A DNA stretch of 26,154 nucleotides from an uncultured Lachnospiraceae bacterium. GTDB lineage: Bacteria; Bacillota; Clostridia; Lachnospirales; Lachnospiraceae. The notes below the pieces were generated by a model. The model had not been told where the DNA came from, made no database searches, and saw only the letters and a list, made by a program, of their open reading frames with translations. Positions 7,849 through 15,579 of this stretch are shown here, piece by piece (positions within the stretch are counted from its first letter, which is position 1; each line of letters begins with the position of its first letter). Position numbers and translations under genes: made by a program. Location of the stretch: NCBI GenBank assembly GCA_910577065.1, contig CAJTLD010000005.1:22330-48483 (forward strand), read 5' to 3'.

Positions 7849-10800
7849 CTAACTTTCCAGCACCTCCCTGCACTTATTTTTATATAAGATCAGCGCTCCC
7901 GCCATCATCAGCAGCATGCCGCCAATCGAATACCAATAGATACCGCTGCCTCCTGTACTGGGCAGTTCGTACAGTTTACTGTTCCGGATTTTCAGCTGCA
8001 TTTCATTGCCTTCCCCTGAAATAATGTCCGCCATGCCGCCGCTGTCCTGGTTTAAAGTTATCCCGCCTTTTTTGTCCATCGTAAATCTTACAGGTTCTTT
8101 CAGTAAGGAATAACCGTTGGGAGATTTTATTTCCGTAATGCTGTAATCACCCGGTATCAAATCATAAATCTCTAACCTGCCGTTTGAAGCTACGGATAAA
8201 TCCGTCTGTGTTTCAACGCTGTTCCCGGCAGGAACCAATATCCACTTCTCTGCGTTTGCATGCGTTTGCTGGTACAGATAAATACCGTTCCCATTGGCGC
8301 CTATGCAGTACGTATTAGACGTATCTGATTTAGGGACAAGATACGATGAACCGTCCTGGTTATTTCCGTACAGAATCCATTTCTTATTCTCGCCTATGCC
8401 GCCTGACCAAAAATGGATTTTGGCATTATTTTCCAGCCTTCCGCCGTCTAAATCCAAATGCATACCGCATTCTGCTTTATAAAAGCCTACCGAACCGTCG
8501 TCCAGGCTCTGAACGTCAAAAAGCTGCGTTCCATCTTTGCTTCTTTTTTGTAATACGGGCAAAGCCCCATTTCCACTTCCATCAATGCCAAGCACAAACC
8601 TGGGATCCTGCGCCAAAGCGATATAATACTTATCCGCTAAAGAAGGCGTTTCCTCTTCCGCCTGCTGGAATGCCGTATAATATCCCTCTTTCTTATCGTC
8701 CGATACAAAGGAAACCAGCTTTCCTTTGGCGTCTTTTATGGTAAATACGGCGCCTGCTAAGTTCCTGCTTCCCAGATCGTCTGTTTTACAAATCTTAAGT
8801 ACCGTATCAGGATAAAATCCGCTGTCGTGGAACTTTGATTCGTACACCGCAACCTTCATTTCCTCTGCTGACGGCATTTCAATCGCAAAGATAACTGTCC
8901 GATCCAATGTAGCGCCGTCCTCTTTCATAAACGGAATGCCGTCTGAATCGCGGGTATCATCTTGTATGCAATCCGGTTCCGTTGCGTGCAGTTCTGAAAT
9001 ACTGCATCCTGTTCCATCCGTAAACCGTACAGCAAACGTCCCTGCCGGCAAATCCGTAAACCGATATCTGCCCTGTATTTCCGACATATTCTCCGGTTCC
9101 TTTTCGTCTTCCGGTTTTACATCCGTATCATACCATGTGATATCCGTACTGCCTGCCGCCCGCACGCTAACCTGCTGCCCGGTCTCAATCGCAATCGGAT
9201 CTTCCGTACCGGGATAGCAAACGGGTTCGTAGGACTTTTCTCTCTCCGGATCGTTTCCTTCTGTCAGTTTCAGCAATTCTACCTTAATTCCCGAAAGCCG
9301 GTCTTCTATCTCTTCGTCCTGAATACCGTTACGATCATAATCCATCCATGTCAGCCCTTCTAACATACGCCTTACGGTTGGGTTTTCTACAATCGTTGTT
9401 GTGGTATCGCAGGAAAGACGGTTTACAAAATAATTTGTGTTCTCTTTTCCCTGTTCGGACGCTCCCGGATCCAGTTCTATCTTTAAATTCACATAAATAC
9501 TCTGGCCAGCCTGCAGTTCACCGGCAACAGCCCATGCCACCGGATGATCGGCTCCTTCCGTCAATTCCGGAAGCGCTATTGTACCGTCGCTTGCAATGGA
9601 AGCCTCCGTCCATCCCTCGCCTTCAAATATCTCTGTTTCATTCTTTCCGGTCTCTTCTCTGATGTCTTTAATTACCTGGTTTTCATATTTCTTATCCGCA
9701 GTATAATAAATTTTTATGCTGCCCGGCTGATACTGGCTTTTGCCGGTATCAATTCTCCACTCCGCAAAACGATACGTCCCGGTAAATTTACTTCCTGCTA
9801 TCTCGTTTGCAGGCATGGTATCCATAATCGCAAACTGCTTCGCCTGAGCCGCATTGTTGTTGAAATATACGACGTAATCAATCTCGCCGTCCTCGTCTAC
9901 AACCTTTTGTTTCGTATATTTACCAAATGAACTGGCGTTTCCCCGGACTACCGAAATCCCTTCTTCGGCGTAATTGCCGTTTGCTATACTCGGTTTACGC
10001 CTGTCATATGCCGATGTAATATATACTTTATTGGTCAGCCCCGTCGTAGCATTTGGCGGGACCTCCTGCTCCGGATCGCTTTTGGAGCCAATATCCGCCG
10101 AATAATAGATTGCCGGCATTTCTTCTCCGATTTCCACATCCGGTATATCCCACGTCAGGGTCTGCGTGCCATCCTCATTTTCTTTGACGGCCGGTTCTGT
10201 CAGGACGCCGCCTGTAATCTCGCCCTTCGTTCCTCCGTCGTCCGACGTCTGATGGTATTCGCCTCCAAAATATGCGCTGCCCGGCTTATAAGATAAATAT
10301 TTTGGCAGGGTATCTACAATCGTAACTTTGTCTTTCAGAGAAAACGCCCCGGTTTTTGTGAATTTCGTTTCAGGCTGAAGTTTAAAATCCACAACTCTCT
10401 GATCCGTATCCAGGTTAAACGTTTTCTTTTCCTCGTTATTGTTATCTACCTGTAACAGATTTTTCGTAATCTTGGCCTTGTAACCAATAACAAGCAGCGT
10501 ATCTCCCCAATGCTCCCAATCCGAATTGTGCGTTCCTTCTATATCTTCGCTTCCGTCTTCCCGATAGACTTCTTTCCGATAAAAAGTGGAACCCTCTATA
10601 TTTGCGCTTTTATGCATATCCTCCGGAAAATCTTTCAGCGTCGTCGCGTCGTCTGACCAATCCGGAATATCGTCCAGACCCATGCCCGCTTTTTGGAACA
10701 TCTCTTTTGTCCACAAACGGGAAGTAGACGCCAGCATAAATGCGTTCCCCGCCAATTCCGCGTCTTCCCTGACCTGTGCTTTGTGAAAAGCGCGGTAATA

Positions 10801-13800
10801 AGGATCTCCCCAGCTGACCGGCCCCGGCCCCTTAAAGCAGAACAGTATGCCGACGCATATATGATCCGATGGAATATCGCTTAAATTCTTGTAAAAAACC
10901 AAATCGTCTTCATATGTTCTCTGCAGCTCGTCATCGCTTGCCCAGTCGGATCCGTCCCGCTTTGTCGCATAATACGCAAAACAATGTTCCTGATCCGGCT
11001 CCGTCCTGCCGTCCAGTTCGGCTCCTCCCGTCAGGGAAGTTATGATTTCTTCCTCCTTTAGTTCTATGGCGCTTCCATAAAACTTGGTCAGATTGGTTCC
11101 CCAATAAAGCTGGTTTGCATGTTCCTGTTTTTCCGTATAGGAAAAACCTCCCATCAGGTGTATTTCCGACCCAACAGCCGCATAATCGCGGCCGTCCGTG
11201 TTATTTTCAACGCCTGCTCCAAGCCAGATATCCTCGCCGTCCGCATACCTGACCCTGTTTTGCATATAACCTCCAACGATCAACTCAAGCGTACGGTTAA
11301 TCTCGTCGTCGTTCTGCCGCATTTGCTGATAACCGTCTACGCCTTCCTGCACGGTCTCGCCGTTTACCGTTGTGGCCTTCATGTTTTTCACTTCTGCCGT
11401 TGTAGTAAAAAATCCGGAACCGTACTCTTTTACAACATCAAAATTTGGCCCCTCGTTGCCGCTGCCTTCCCCTAATTTATTAAACGGCTGTACTACCCAA
11501 AAAGCTCCGGCTGAAAAGCAGCCGACTTCCGGCCCGTATATGTTATCTCCGCCGCTCAAATTCTGCGTCGGCATATGGTTCAAGTCAATTTCATAACCAT
11601 CGACTATTATATGGACTACATTCCCTTCCTGTCCCGTCACGCTCCATGTACCGCTTTTGTTACAATTGGCCGGCAGCTCGCCTTCATAGCCCGGCGCAAA
11701 CGCAGAACATGATGAAGCGTCGTACAAAATACGCCCGTCAGTAGCGTTCGCAGCCCCGGAAGGCGTCCACCAGTTTCCGCCGTAACTCCACAAAAGAGGC
11801 ATATATTCCGAGGTTGTAGGTACCTCTTCTCCAACTTGATGCCCCTCCGTCGGAGCGTTAATGCCATATTTAGAGGATAATTCCAGATCAAACTCAATCG
11901 GCCCCGATGGCAGTTCGATTCCTTTTAAACCCTTTGACGCATTGTCATTGTACAGCTGGATGGTAATACCCATTTTCATAATGCGCCCGGTAACCTGCCC
12001 TTTATCTTTATTCACTGCCGCGTCATTTCCGGTAGAAAAATCAAATGTATCCCGATAAGAATGTTCTCCGTCTATTTTGATATTATATTTGGGCGCAGCC
12101 GTAACCGTAACCGGCTCTGCCGTAACCGTTTTCTTCTCATATGCGGGGTTTCCTTCCCCATCCGTCATTTGATGCTCCGGATTTGTACATTCCCCTTCCC
12201 ATGTCCCATGCTCCATAGCGGCGCTGAACACAGGCGCAAACGATTTGCCTTTTTGCATAGATTTTACATTAACCGTCACATTATTGCCAAACGTACCCGG
12301 AATAACCGAGTCGTTACCTTCCGAAGGAAGCAGGTATTTATAACATGTCAGCACCTGGCACTCTACATCGTTTCCATCAATTGACCGTATTTCTTTGGTA
12401 AGCTTAGGCTCATAGCCCGCCGCCGTATCCATCCATCCCATTGCCGTCTGGTCAAAGACGGCTTCTTCTTCTGTCAACGGGAGCACAAACTCAAGTTTTA
12501 CACGCGCCTCGCTGTAGGTTACCCTTTCACTCCATGGATCCATGCTGACCTGGAAGTTATAGTTGACCGAATCGAACGTCCTGACAATCCTGTTGTTCTC
12601 ATTGGCATCGTTTCCCGGCCCGTCGGCTTCATCAAACGGCACGGAACCGTCTATCACATCTGTAACTGTTATCTCCTTCACATACGCGCCGTCGTCCGTA
12701 AGGGAAGCGCCGGCCTTAGCCGCATTTTTCTTTTTGGGTTTTTCCGGTTCTGCCGCCGGTTCCTCCGGGTTTTCTGCGCTTTGCCGGTACGCTTCTTCCA
12801 ATTCCGACGTCTTTAGGTAACTTATAATATATTCTCCAGCGGCCTGGTACGCATTTTCCTTTACCTCGTTTGCGCTGTTCCCTTCAATTACGGTGATTTC
12901 GCCCGCTTCGCTGTTATAAGACGCCACAACCGCCATCTGGCCTGGGGTTTCTTCATTTTGCTTCTGCATAAATACAAGATCCCCTATTTGCGGCTCATAA
13001 CCTGCAGGAGCGGTAAAAAACGCCGCGTTTTCTTCCCGGATTTTAATAAACTCCTCCTGCCATTTTGCAGTGTCGGCTTCCTGCGGGAACCATCCGCTTG
13101 CCGCTATCCCGGCATAATGCAGGCAGAAATTGACAAATGCCGCATCCCAGCTGCAGTACATATCGCCTGAAAAGTGGCCGTACCGGGTATACCCCTTATG
13201 GCTGCCGTCTTCGGCAACGACATAATTATTTGCGCTTTCCCGATATCCAAGCTGCATCCGCGCCGCTTCCGCAAGATCTTCCGCCCAGTTTCCTTTCCAT
13301 TCCACCGCCGCATATTGGTTTTCCCATGCGGCCGGATCTTCCACGTCTGCAGAAGCGTCCGTATAACAAATATCTGTATGCGTATGTTCCTGCTTTTCAC
13401 AGGTGAGGTTTTCCTTATAACATTCGTCCTTATGCGTATGGCCTTCCGTTTCCTCTAAACCGCATACGTAACCTTCCGGTATAGTATAGCAGCCTTCCGT
13501 ATGCGCATGACCTTCCGCTTCTTCCTGGCCGCAGGCAAATCCTTCCGGCGCTGCGTAGCAGTCCTGTGTGTGCGTATGCCCTTCCTCACCGTCCTGCGCT
13601 TCCGTCTCCTTCTGGCCGCAGGCCAGTTCCGCCTGCGGACTGCACTCTTCTGTGTGGGTATGCCCGGCGGCTTCTTCCTGGCCGCAGGCCAGTTCGGCTT
13701 GAGGCTGGCAGTTTTGCGTATGGGTGTGGCCTTCTCCTTCTTCCAATCCACAGGCCAGTTCGTTTGTATAGCAGTCCTTGCTATGCCCATGCTCCTGCAG

Positions 13801-13965
13801 GCCGCACTTGGGCGTGCCTGTCATTGCTACGCCGTACTGCGCCAGAACGCCCGCGACGCTGCTGATCACAATCACAGCCAGAAGTATAACTGCAACCGAA
13901 ATCTTCCGGCCTTTCTTCCGGCGCCTGTTCAACTCATCCAAATATTCTCTCACAAGTTTCTGCAT
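7849..13965 (-). CDS. Giant multidomain LPSTG adhesin, likely tip or ancillary pilin
   Basis: This 2038-aa protein starts at an ATG with GGAAGGTGAG upstream. A long basic N-terminus (RRRKKGRK) and hydrophobic core (residues 22-42) form the export signal. Residues 54-201 hold seven Cys/His units of the type C-G-x-E...GHTHT...C. Residues about 223-387 are an NlpC/P60- or CHAP-like domain in which the usual catalytic WC is WD (Asp274) and the usual HVGIV is QMAVV (Gln343), so it is probably inactive. A long beta-rich adhesin region follows (about 425-1530), including pilin-like stretches such as DTLPKYLSYKPGSAYFGG. Residues about 1536-1715 are SdrD-B-like (LTWMDYDRNGIQDEE). A final SpaA domain (1722-1995) contains a ricin-type beta-trefoil insert at about 1779-1912. 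LPSTG lies at 2001-2005, then a membrane segment and basic tail. It precedes the backbone pilin. Glycan or matrix binding at the pilus tip is inferred. Confidence 0.9.
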   Translation of the reverse strand: MQKLVREYLDELNRRRKKGRKISVAVILLAVIVISSVAGVLAQYGVAMTGTPKCGLQEHGHSKDCYTNELACGLEEGEGHTHTQNCQPQAELACGQEEAAGHTHTEECSPQAELACGQKETEAQDGEEGHTHTQDCYAAPEGFACGQEEAEGHAHTEGCYTIPEGYVCGLEETEGHTHKDECYKENLTCEKQEHTHTDICYTDASADVEDPAAWENQYAAVEWKGNWAEDLAEAARMQLGYRESANNYVVAEDGSHKGYTRYGHFSGDMYCSWDAAFVNFCLHYAGIAASGWFPQEADTAKWQEEFIKIREENAAFFTAPAGYEPQIGDLVFMQKQNEETPGQMAVVASYNSEAGEITVIEGNSANEVKENAYQAAGEYIISYLKTSELEEAYRQSAENPEEPAAEPEKPKKKNAAKAGASLTDDGAYVKEITVTDVIDGSVPFDEADGPGNDANENNRIVRTFDSVNYNFQVSMDPWSERVTYSEARVKLEFVLPLTEEEAVFDQTAMGWMDTAAGYEPKLTKEIRSIDGNDVECQVLTCYKYLLPSEGNDSVIPGTFGNNVTVNVKSMQKGKSFAPVFSAAMEHGTWEGECTNPEHQMTDGEGNPAYEKKTVTAEPVTVTAAPKYNIKIDGEHSYRDTFDFSTGNDAAVNKDKGQVTGRIMKMGITIQLYNDNASKGLKGIELPSGPIEFDLELSSKYGINAPTEGHQVGEEVPTTSEYMPLLWSYGGNWWTPSGAANATDGRILYDASSCSAFAPGYEGELPANCNKSGTWSVTGQEGNVVHIIVDGYEIDLNHMPTQNLSGGDNIYGPEVGCFSAGAFWVVQPFNKLGEGSGNEGPNFDVVKEYGSGFFTTTAEVKNMKATTVNGETVQEGVDGYQQMRQNDDEINRTLELIVGGYMQNRVRYADGEDIWLGAGVENNTDGRDYAAVGSEIHLMGGFSYTEKQEHANQLYWGTNLTKFYGSAIELKEEEIITSLTGGAELDGRTEPDQEHCFAYYATKRDGSDWASDDELQRTYEDDLVFYKNLSDIPSDHICVGILFCFKGPGPVSWGDPYYRAFHKAQVREDAELAGNAFMLASTSRLWTKEMFQKAGMGLDDIPDWSDDATTLKDFPEDMHKSANIEGSTFYRKEVYREDGSEDIEGTHNSDWEHWGDTLLVIGYKAKITKNLLQVDNNNEEKKTFNLDTDQRVVDFKLQPETKFTKTGAFSLKDKVTIVDTLPKYLSYKPGSAYFGGEYHQTSDDGGTKGEITGGVLTEPAVKENEDGTQTLTWDIPDVEIGEEMPAIYYSADIGSKSDPEQEVPPNATTGLTNKVYITSAYDRRKPSIANGNYAEEGISVVRGNASSFGKYTKQKVVDEDGEIDYVVYFNNNAAQAKQFAIMDTMPANEIAGSKFTGTYRFAEWRIDTGKSQYQPGSIKIYYTADKKYENQVIKDIREETGKNETEIFEGEGWTEASIASDGTIALPELTEGADHPVAWAVAGELQAGQSIYVNLKIELDPGASEQGKENTNYFVNRLSCDTTTTIVENPTVRRMLEGLTWMDYDRNGIQDEEIEDRLSGIKVELLKLTEGNDPEREKSYEPVCYPGTEDPIAIETGQQVSVRAAGSTDITWYDTDVKPEDEKEPENMSEIQGRYRFTDLPAGTFAVRFTDGTGCSISELHATEPDCIQDDTRDSDGIPFMKEDGATLDRTVIFAIEMPSAEEMKVAVYESKFHDSGFYPDTVLKICKTDDLGSRNLAGAVFTIKDAKGKLVSFVSDDKKEGYYTAFQQAEEETPSLADKYYIALAQDPRFVLGIDGSGNGALPVLQKRSKDGTQLFDVQSLDDGSVGFYKAECGMHLDLDGGRLENNAKIHFWSGGIGENKKWILYGNNQDGSSYLVPKSDTSNTYCIGANGNGIYLYQQTHANAEKWILVPAGNSVETQTDLSVASNGRLEIYDLIPGDYSITEIKSPNGYSLLKEPVRFTMDKKGGITLNQDSGGMADIISGEGNEMQLKIRNSKLYELPSTGGSGIYWYSIGGMLLMMAGALILYKNKCREVLES
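8230..8631 (-). other. Ricin-type beta-trefoil region inserted in a SpaA domain
   Basis: This segment encodes residues about 1779-1912 of the adhesin. It carries beta-trefoil-style strands: KYYIALAQDPRFVLGIDG, GTQLFDVQSLDDGSVGFYK, KIHFWSGGIGENKKWILYG and NGIYLYQQTHANAEKWILV. The paired 'N(E/A)xKW' elements match the QxW-type repeats of ricin B lectins. It interrupts a Cna-B/SpaA fold between its first half (VLKICKTDDLGSRNLAGAVF) and its E-box half (DLIPGDYSITEIKSPNGY). Carbohydrate binding is inferred. Confidence 0.65.
13363..13806 (-). repeat. Tandem Cys/His repeat array in adhesin N-terminus
   Basis: Seven tandem units encode the pattern C-G-(L/Q)-(Q/E)-E...G-H-x-H-x-x-x-C, one divergent. 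Each unit offers two Cys and two His, a potential metal site or disulfide pair. Linkers vary (PQAEL, APEGF, IPEGY). The underlying DNA repeats, such as GGCCGCAGGCCAGTTC, recur on the plus strand at about 13615 and 13680, so the array could change in copy number by recombination. Confidence 0.8.
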
Positions 13966-13977
13966 CTTCTCACCTTC

Positions 13978-14574
13978 CTAGCGGATAATTCCCACGCGGC
14001 GAAACGGCCACGCCCTGAATGCTACTCTGCCGACAATCTGCTCTTTTTCCACGCAGCCGATTGTTTTGTTCCGGCTGTCTATCGATATGGCCCGGTTGTC
14101 TCCCAGCACGAAAAACATCCCTTCCGGCACTTCAAACGGAAAATCCAATTCGCATTTCCCCAGACTCTTAGCCGCCAGATAAGGTTCTTCCAGCATTCTG
14201 CCGTTGACAAACACATTGCCGTCCCCGTCTATTTCTATCTGATCTCCCCCGCCGGCCACCGCCCGCTTTAGGAGTATTCTTCCTCCATAATAAAACCCCA
14301 GAATGTCTCCGACCTCTACATCCTTGGTCTGATGGATAAAAACTACTTCGCCGTCCAGCAAAGCCGGACTCATACTGTTTCCGTTAATCCGAATTAACAA
14401 TAAAAGCCTGGTTGCAATCAGCGCCGTTACCGCAGCCGCTACAATCAGCGCCACAATTATGTTCCAGACTGTCTTCCGGAAGCTGTACCTAGCTTCTTCC
14501 CTGGCCAGTTCTTCCCGCAAAAGTTCTATGGGCGGGATTTTCAGTTCTTCGTTTTCGGGCTTTCCATTATCCAT
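13978..14574 (-). CDS. lepB: Type I signal peptidase of the pilus operon
   Basis: I chose the ATG at 14574 (198 aa): GGTGA lies 5 nt upstream and the start overlaps the previous stop as ATGGATAA. A GTG at 14583 is the alternative. A cytoplasmic N-terminus of about 35 residues precedes one membrane segment (about 37-62). Catalytic Ser67 lies in NGNSMSPAL and Lys103 in LLKRAVAGGG; GDNRAISIDSRN is the conserved box E. It is therefore a bacterial Ser/Lys enzyme, not the Ser/His SipW type. Signal peptidase genes sit in many pilus loci and process or assist pilin subunits. It lies 12 nt upstream of the giant adhesin. Its likely task is to cleave signal peptides of the pilins encoded downstream. Whether it can also process the TasA-like proteins is open. 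Confidence 0.92.
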   Translation of the reverse strand: MDNGKPENEELKIPPIELLREELAREEARYSFRKTVWNIIVALIVAAAVTALIATRLLLLIRINGNSMSPALLDGEVVFIHQTKDVEVGDILGFYYGGRILLKRAVAGGGDQIEIDGDGNVFVNGRMLEEPYLAAKSLGKCELDFPFEVPEGMFFVLGDNRAISIDSRNKTIGCVEKEQIVGRVAFRAWPFRRVGIIR

Positions 14575-15067
14575 AGAAATCACCGGATACCGCTCGCCGC
14601 TTTTCCCTGTCCGCCTGGCTAAAACTCATTGGAACCACCTGCCCGGCGCCGGGCGCCCCCTGCCTCTTACGGACATTGTCCGTCCTTCCCGTTCCAAAAG
14701 GGTATTTTCTGATATTTGCCATATACTGCTCGGCTGCTTTTTGGACTTCCTCTATCAGCTCGCTGAGCCTATAGGCCGCTTCTGCGGCAGTACCCTCGCT
14801 TTCAAACGCGCTTTGGCCTGCTGTTTTTAGTTCTTCTATTTCAAGGGTAAGTTCCCTGATCTTTGCATCTTTCTGATTCAGCCGTTCATCTTTGATATCC
14901 AGCTTCTTTTTCAGGCGCCCGTAGCTTTCCATAACCGTTTTCATCTGCGCCCGCATTTCGTCCGTTTCCTGCTGCAGCCGTTCCGTTTCTTCGCACTGTA
15001 TCAGAAGCATCTGCAAAAGCTCCCTGCGTTTTAATCTGCGTAATTCTTTATTTTCTGCCTGGCTCAT
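14567..15067 (-). CDS. Coiled-coil protein of unknown function in the pilus operon
   Basis: This 166-aa protein has no signal peptide or membrane segment. GGAGGATGG lies before its ATG. Residues about 5-85 are a strongly charged heptad-rich coiled coil (ETERLQQETDEMRAQMK, IKDERLNQKDAKIRELTLEI). A second helix spans about 93-115, and the C-terminus (120-166) is basic and probably disordered. Its stop overlaps the start of the signal peptidase, so the two are probably translationally coupled. I recognise the style of small coiled-coil proteins found at this position in Lachnospiraceae pilus loci but not a defined function. A cytoplasmic scaffold or partner of the peptidase at the membrane is a guess. 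Confidence 0.75.
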   Translation of the reverse strand: MSQAENKELRRLKRRELLQMLLIQCEETERLQQETDEMRAQMKTVMESYGRLKKKLDIKDERLNQKDAKIRELTLEIEELKTAGQSAFESEGTAAEAAYRLSELIEEVQKAAEQYMANIRKYPFGTGRTDNVRKRQGAPGAGQVVPMSFSQADREKRRAVSGDFYG

Positions 15068-15111
15068 GCTCCATCCTCCGTAATCTGACGTCTGCCGTTT
15101 CTTTATTCCTC

Positions 15112-15489
15112 TTATTCCGCGAGAATCTCGTCGAACAGCCGAATTAATTCTATACCGCTGCGAAATACCGCTTCCTGGCCTTCATTCTGCCAAATCAGCC
15201 TGCCCTGCCACGTGTAATGCTCCCGAAACAGAATCTGGATACGAAAAACCGCGATGCTGTCCGAATCGCCATATGCCGGAGAAATGAATGACGGCGGATT
15301 TTTAGGGCAGTCTTCCAAATCCATCAGACTGTCCAAAAGCAGCAGCATCTGGGACAGGCTGCAGAATTTTTCCCGGCTGCCAAGCCGCGGGTGCTGCAAA
15401 AAGCCGTCCATTATACCGTTGCAGTATGACAATACCGTAACGACCGCTTCCCGGCTTTGACAGGGAGTCATCTTCCCTGGAACCATCAT
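15112..15489 (-). CDS. Unknown 125-aa protein with SWQG/FRS-LEL-type C-terminal domain
   Basis: AGGCGGTG lies about 6 nt before two adjacent ATGs; the first is used. There is no signal peptide. Residues about 14-60 are helical. Residues 79-125 (FRIQILFREHYTWQGRLIW ... FRSGIELIRLFDEIL) closely match the C-terminus of the 175-aa first gene of the operon (FIVRVQHRQHASWQGEVTW ... FRSALELVRLIDGAL), so both carry the same small domain. The two genes flank the SARP regulator. The family is not one I can name. A regulatory or sensory accessory role is suggested only by position. Confidence 0.72.
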   Translation of the reverse strand: MMVPGKMTPCQSREAVVTVLSYCNGIMDGFLQHPRLGSREKFCSLSQMLLLLDSLMDLEDCPKNPPSFISPAYGDSDSIAVFRIQILFREHYTWQGRLIWQNEGQEAVFRSGIELIRLFDEILAE

Positions 15490-15521
15490 ATTAACACCGC
15501 CTTTTTTTCTTCTGCCGCTTT

Positions 15522-15544
15522 ACTATAGCAAGCTGACGTTAGCT
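15522..15544 (-). promoter_or_regulatory. Candidate regulated promoter with palindromic operator
   Basis: The 90-bp gap upstream of the 125-aa gene holds, on the minus strand, a good -10 (TATAGT, complement of 15522-15527) but only a poor -35. The spacer contains the near-palindrome AGCTGACGTTAGCT (15531-15544; 2 mismatched positions of 14). A good -10 with a weak -35 and a dyad between them is typical of activator-dependent promoters. The SARP gene just upstream is the obvious candidate regulator. No experimental support. Confidence 0.35.
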
Positions 15545-15579
15545 TTCTGTTATTTTTTTTAAAACATGGATCACAATTT

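Noticed and set aside
13501..14271. 256-aa plus-strand open frame opposite the adhesin and signal peptidase.
   Set aside because: It is the shadow of the GC-rich Cys/His repeat coding sequence; both opposite genes have clear family motifs and good starts, this one has none.
14575..14583. GTG at 14583 as start of the signal peptidase.
   Set aside because: The ATG at 14574 has GGTGA at good distance and overlaps the upstream stop, the usual coupling arrangement.
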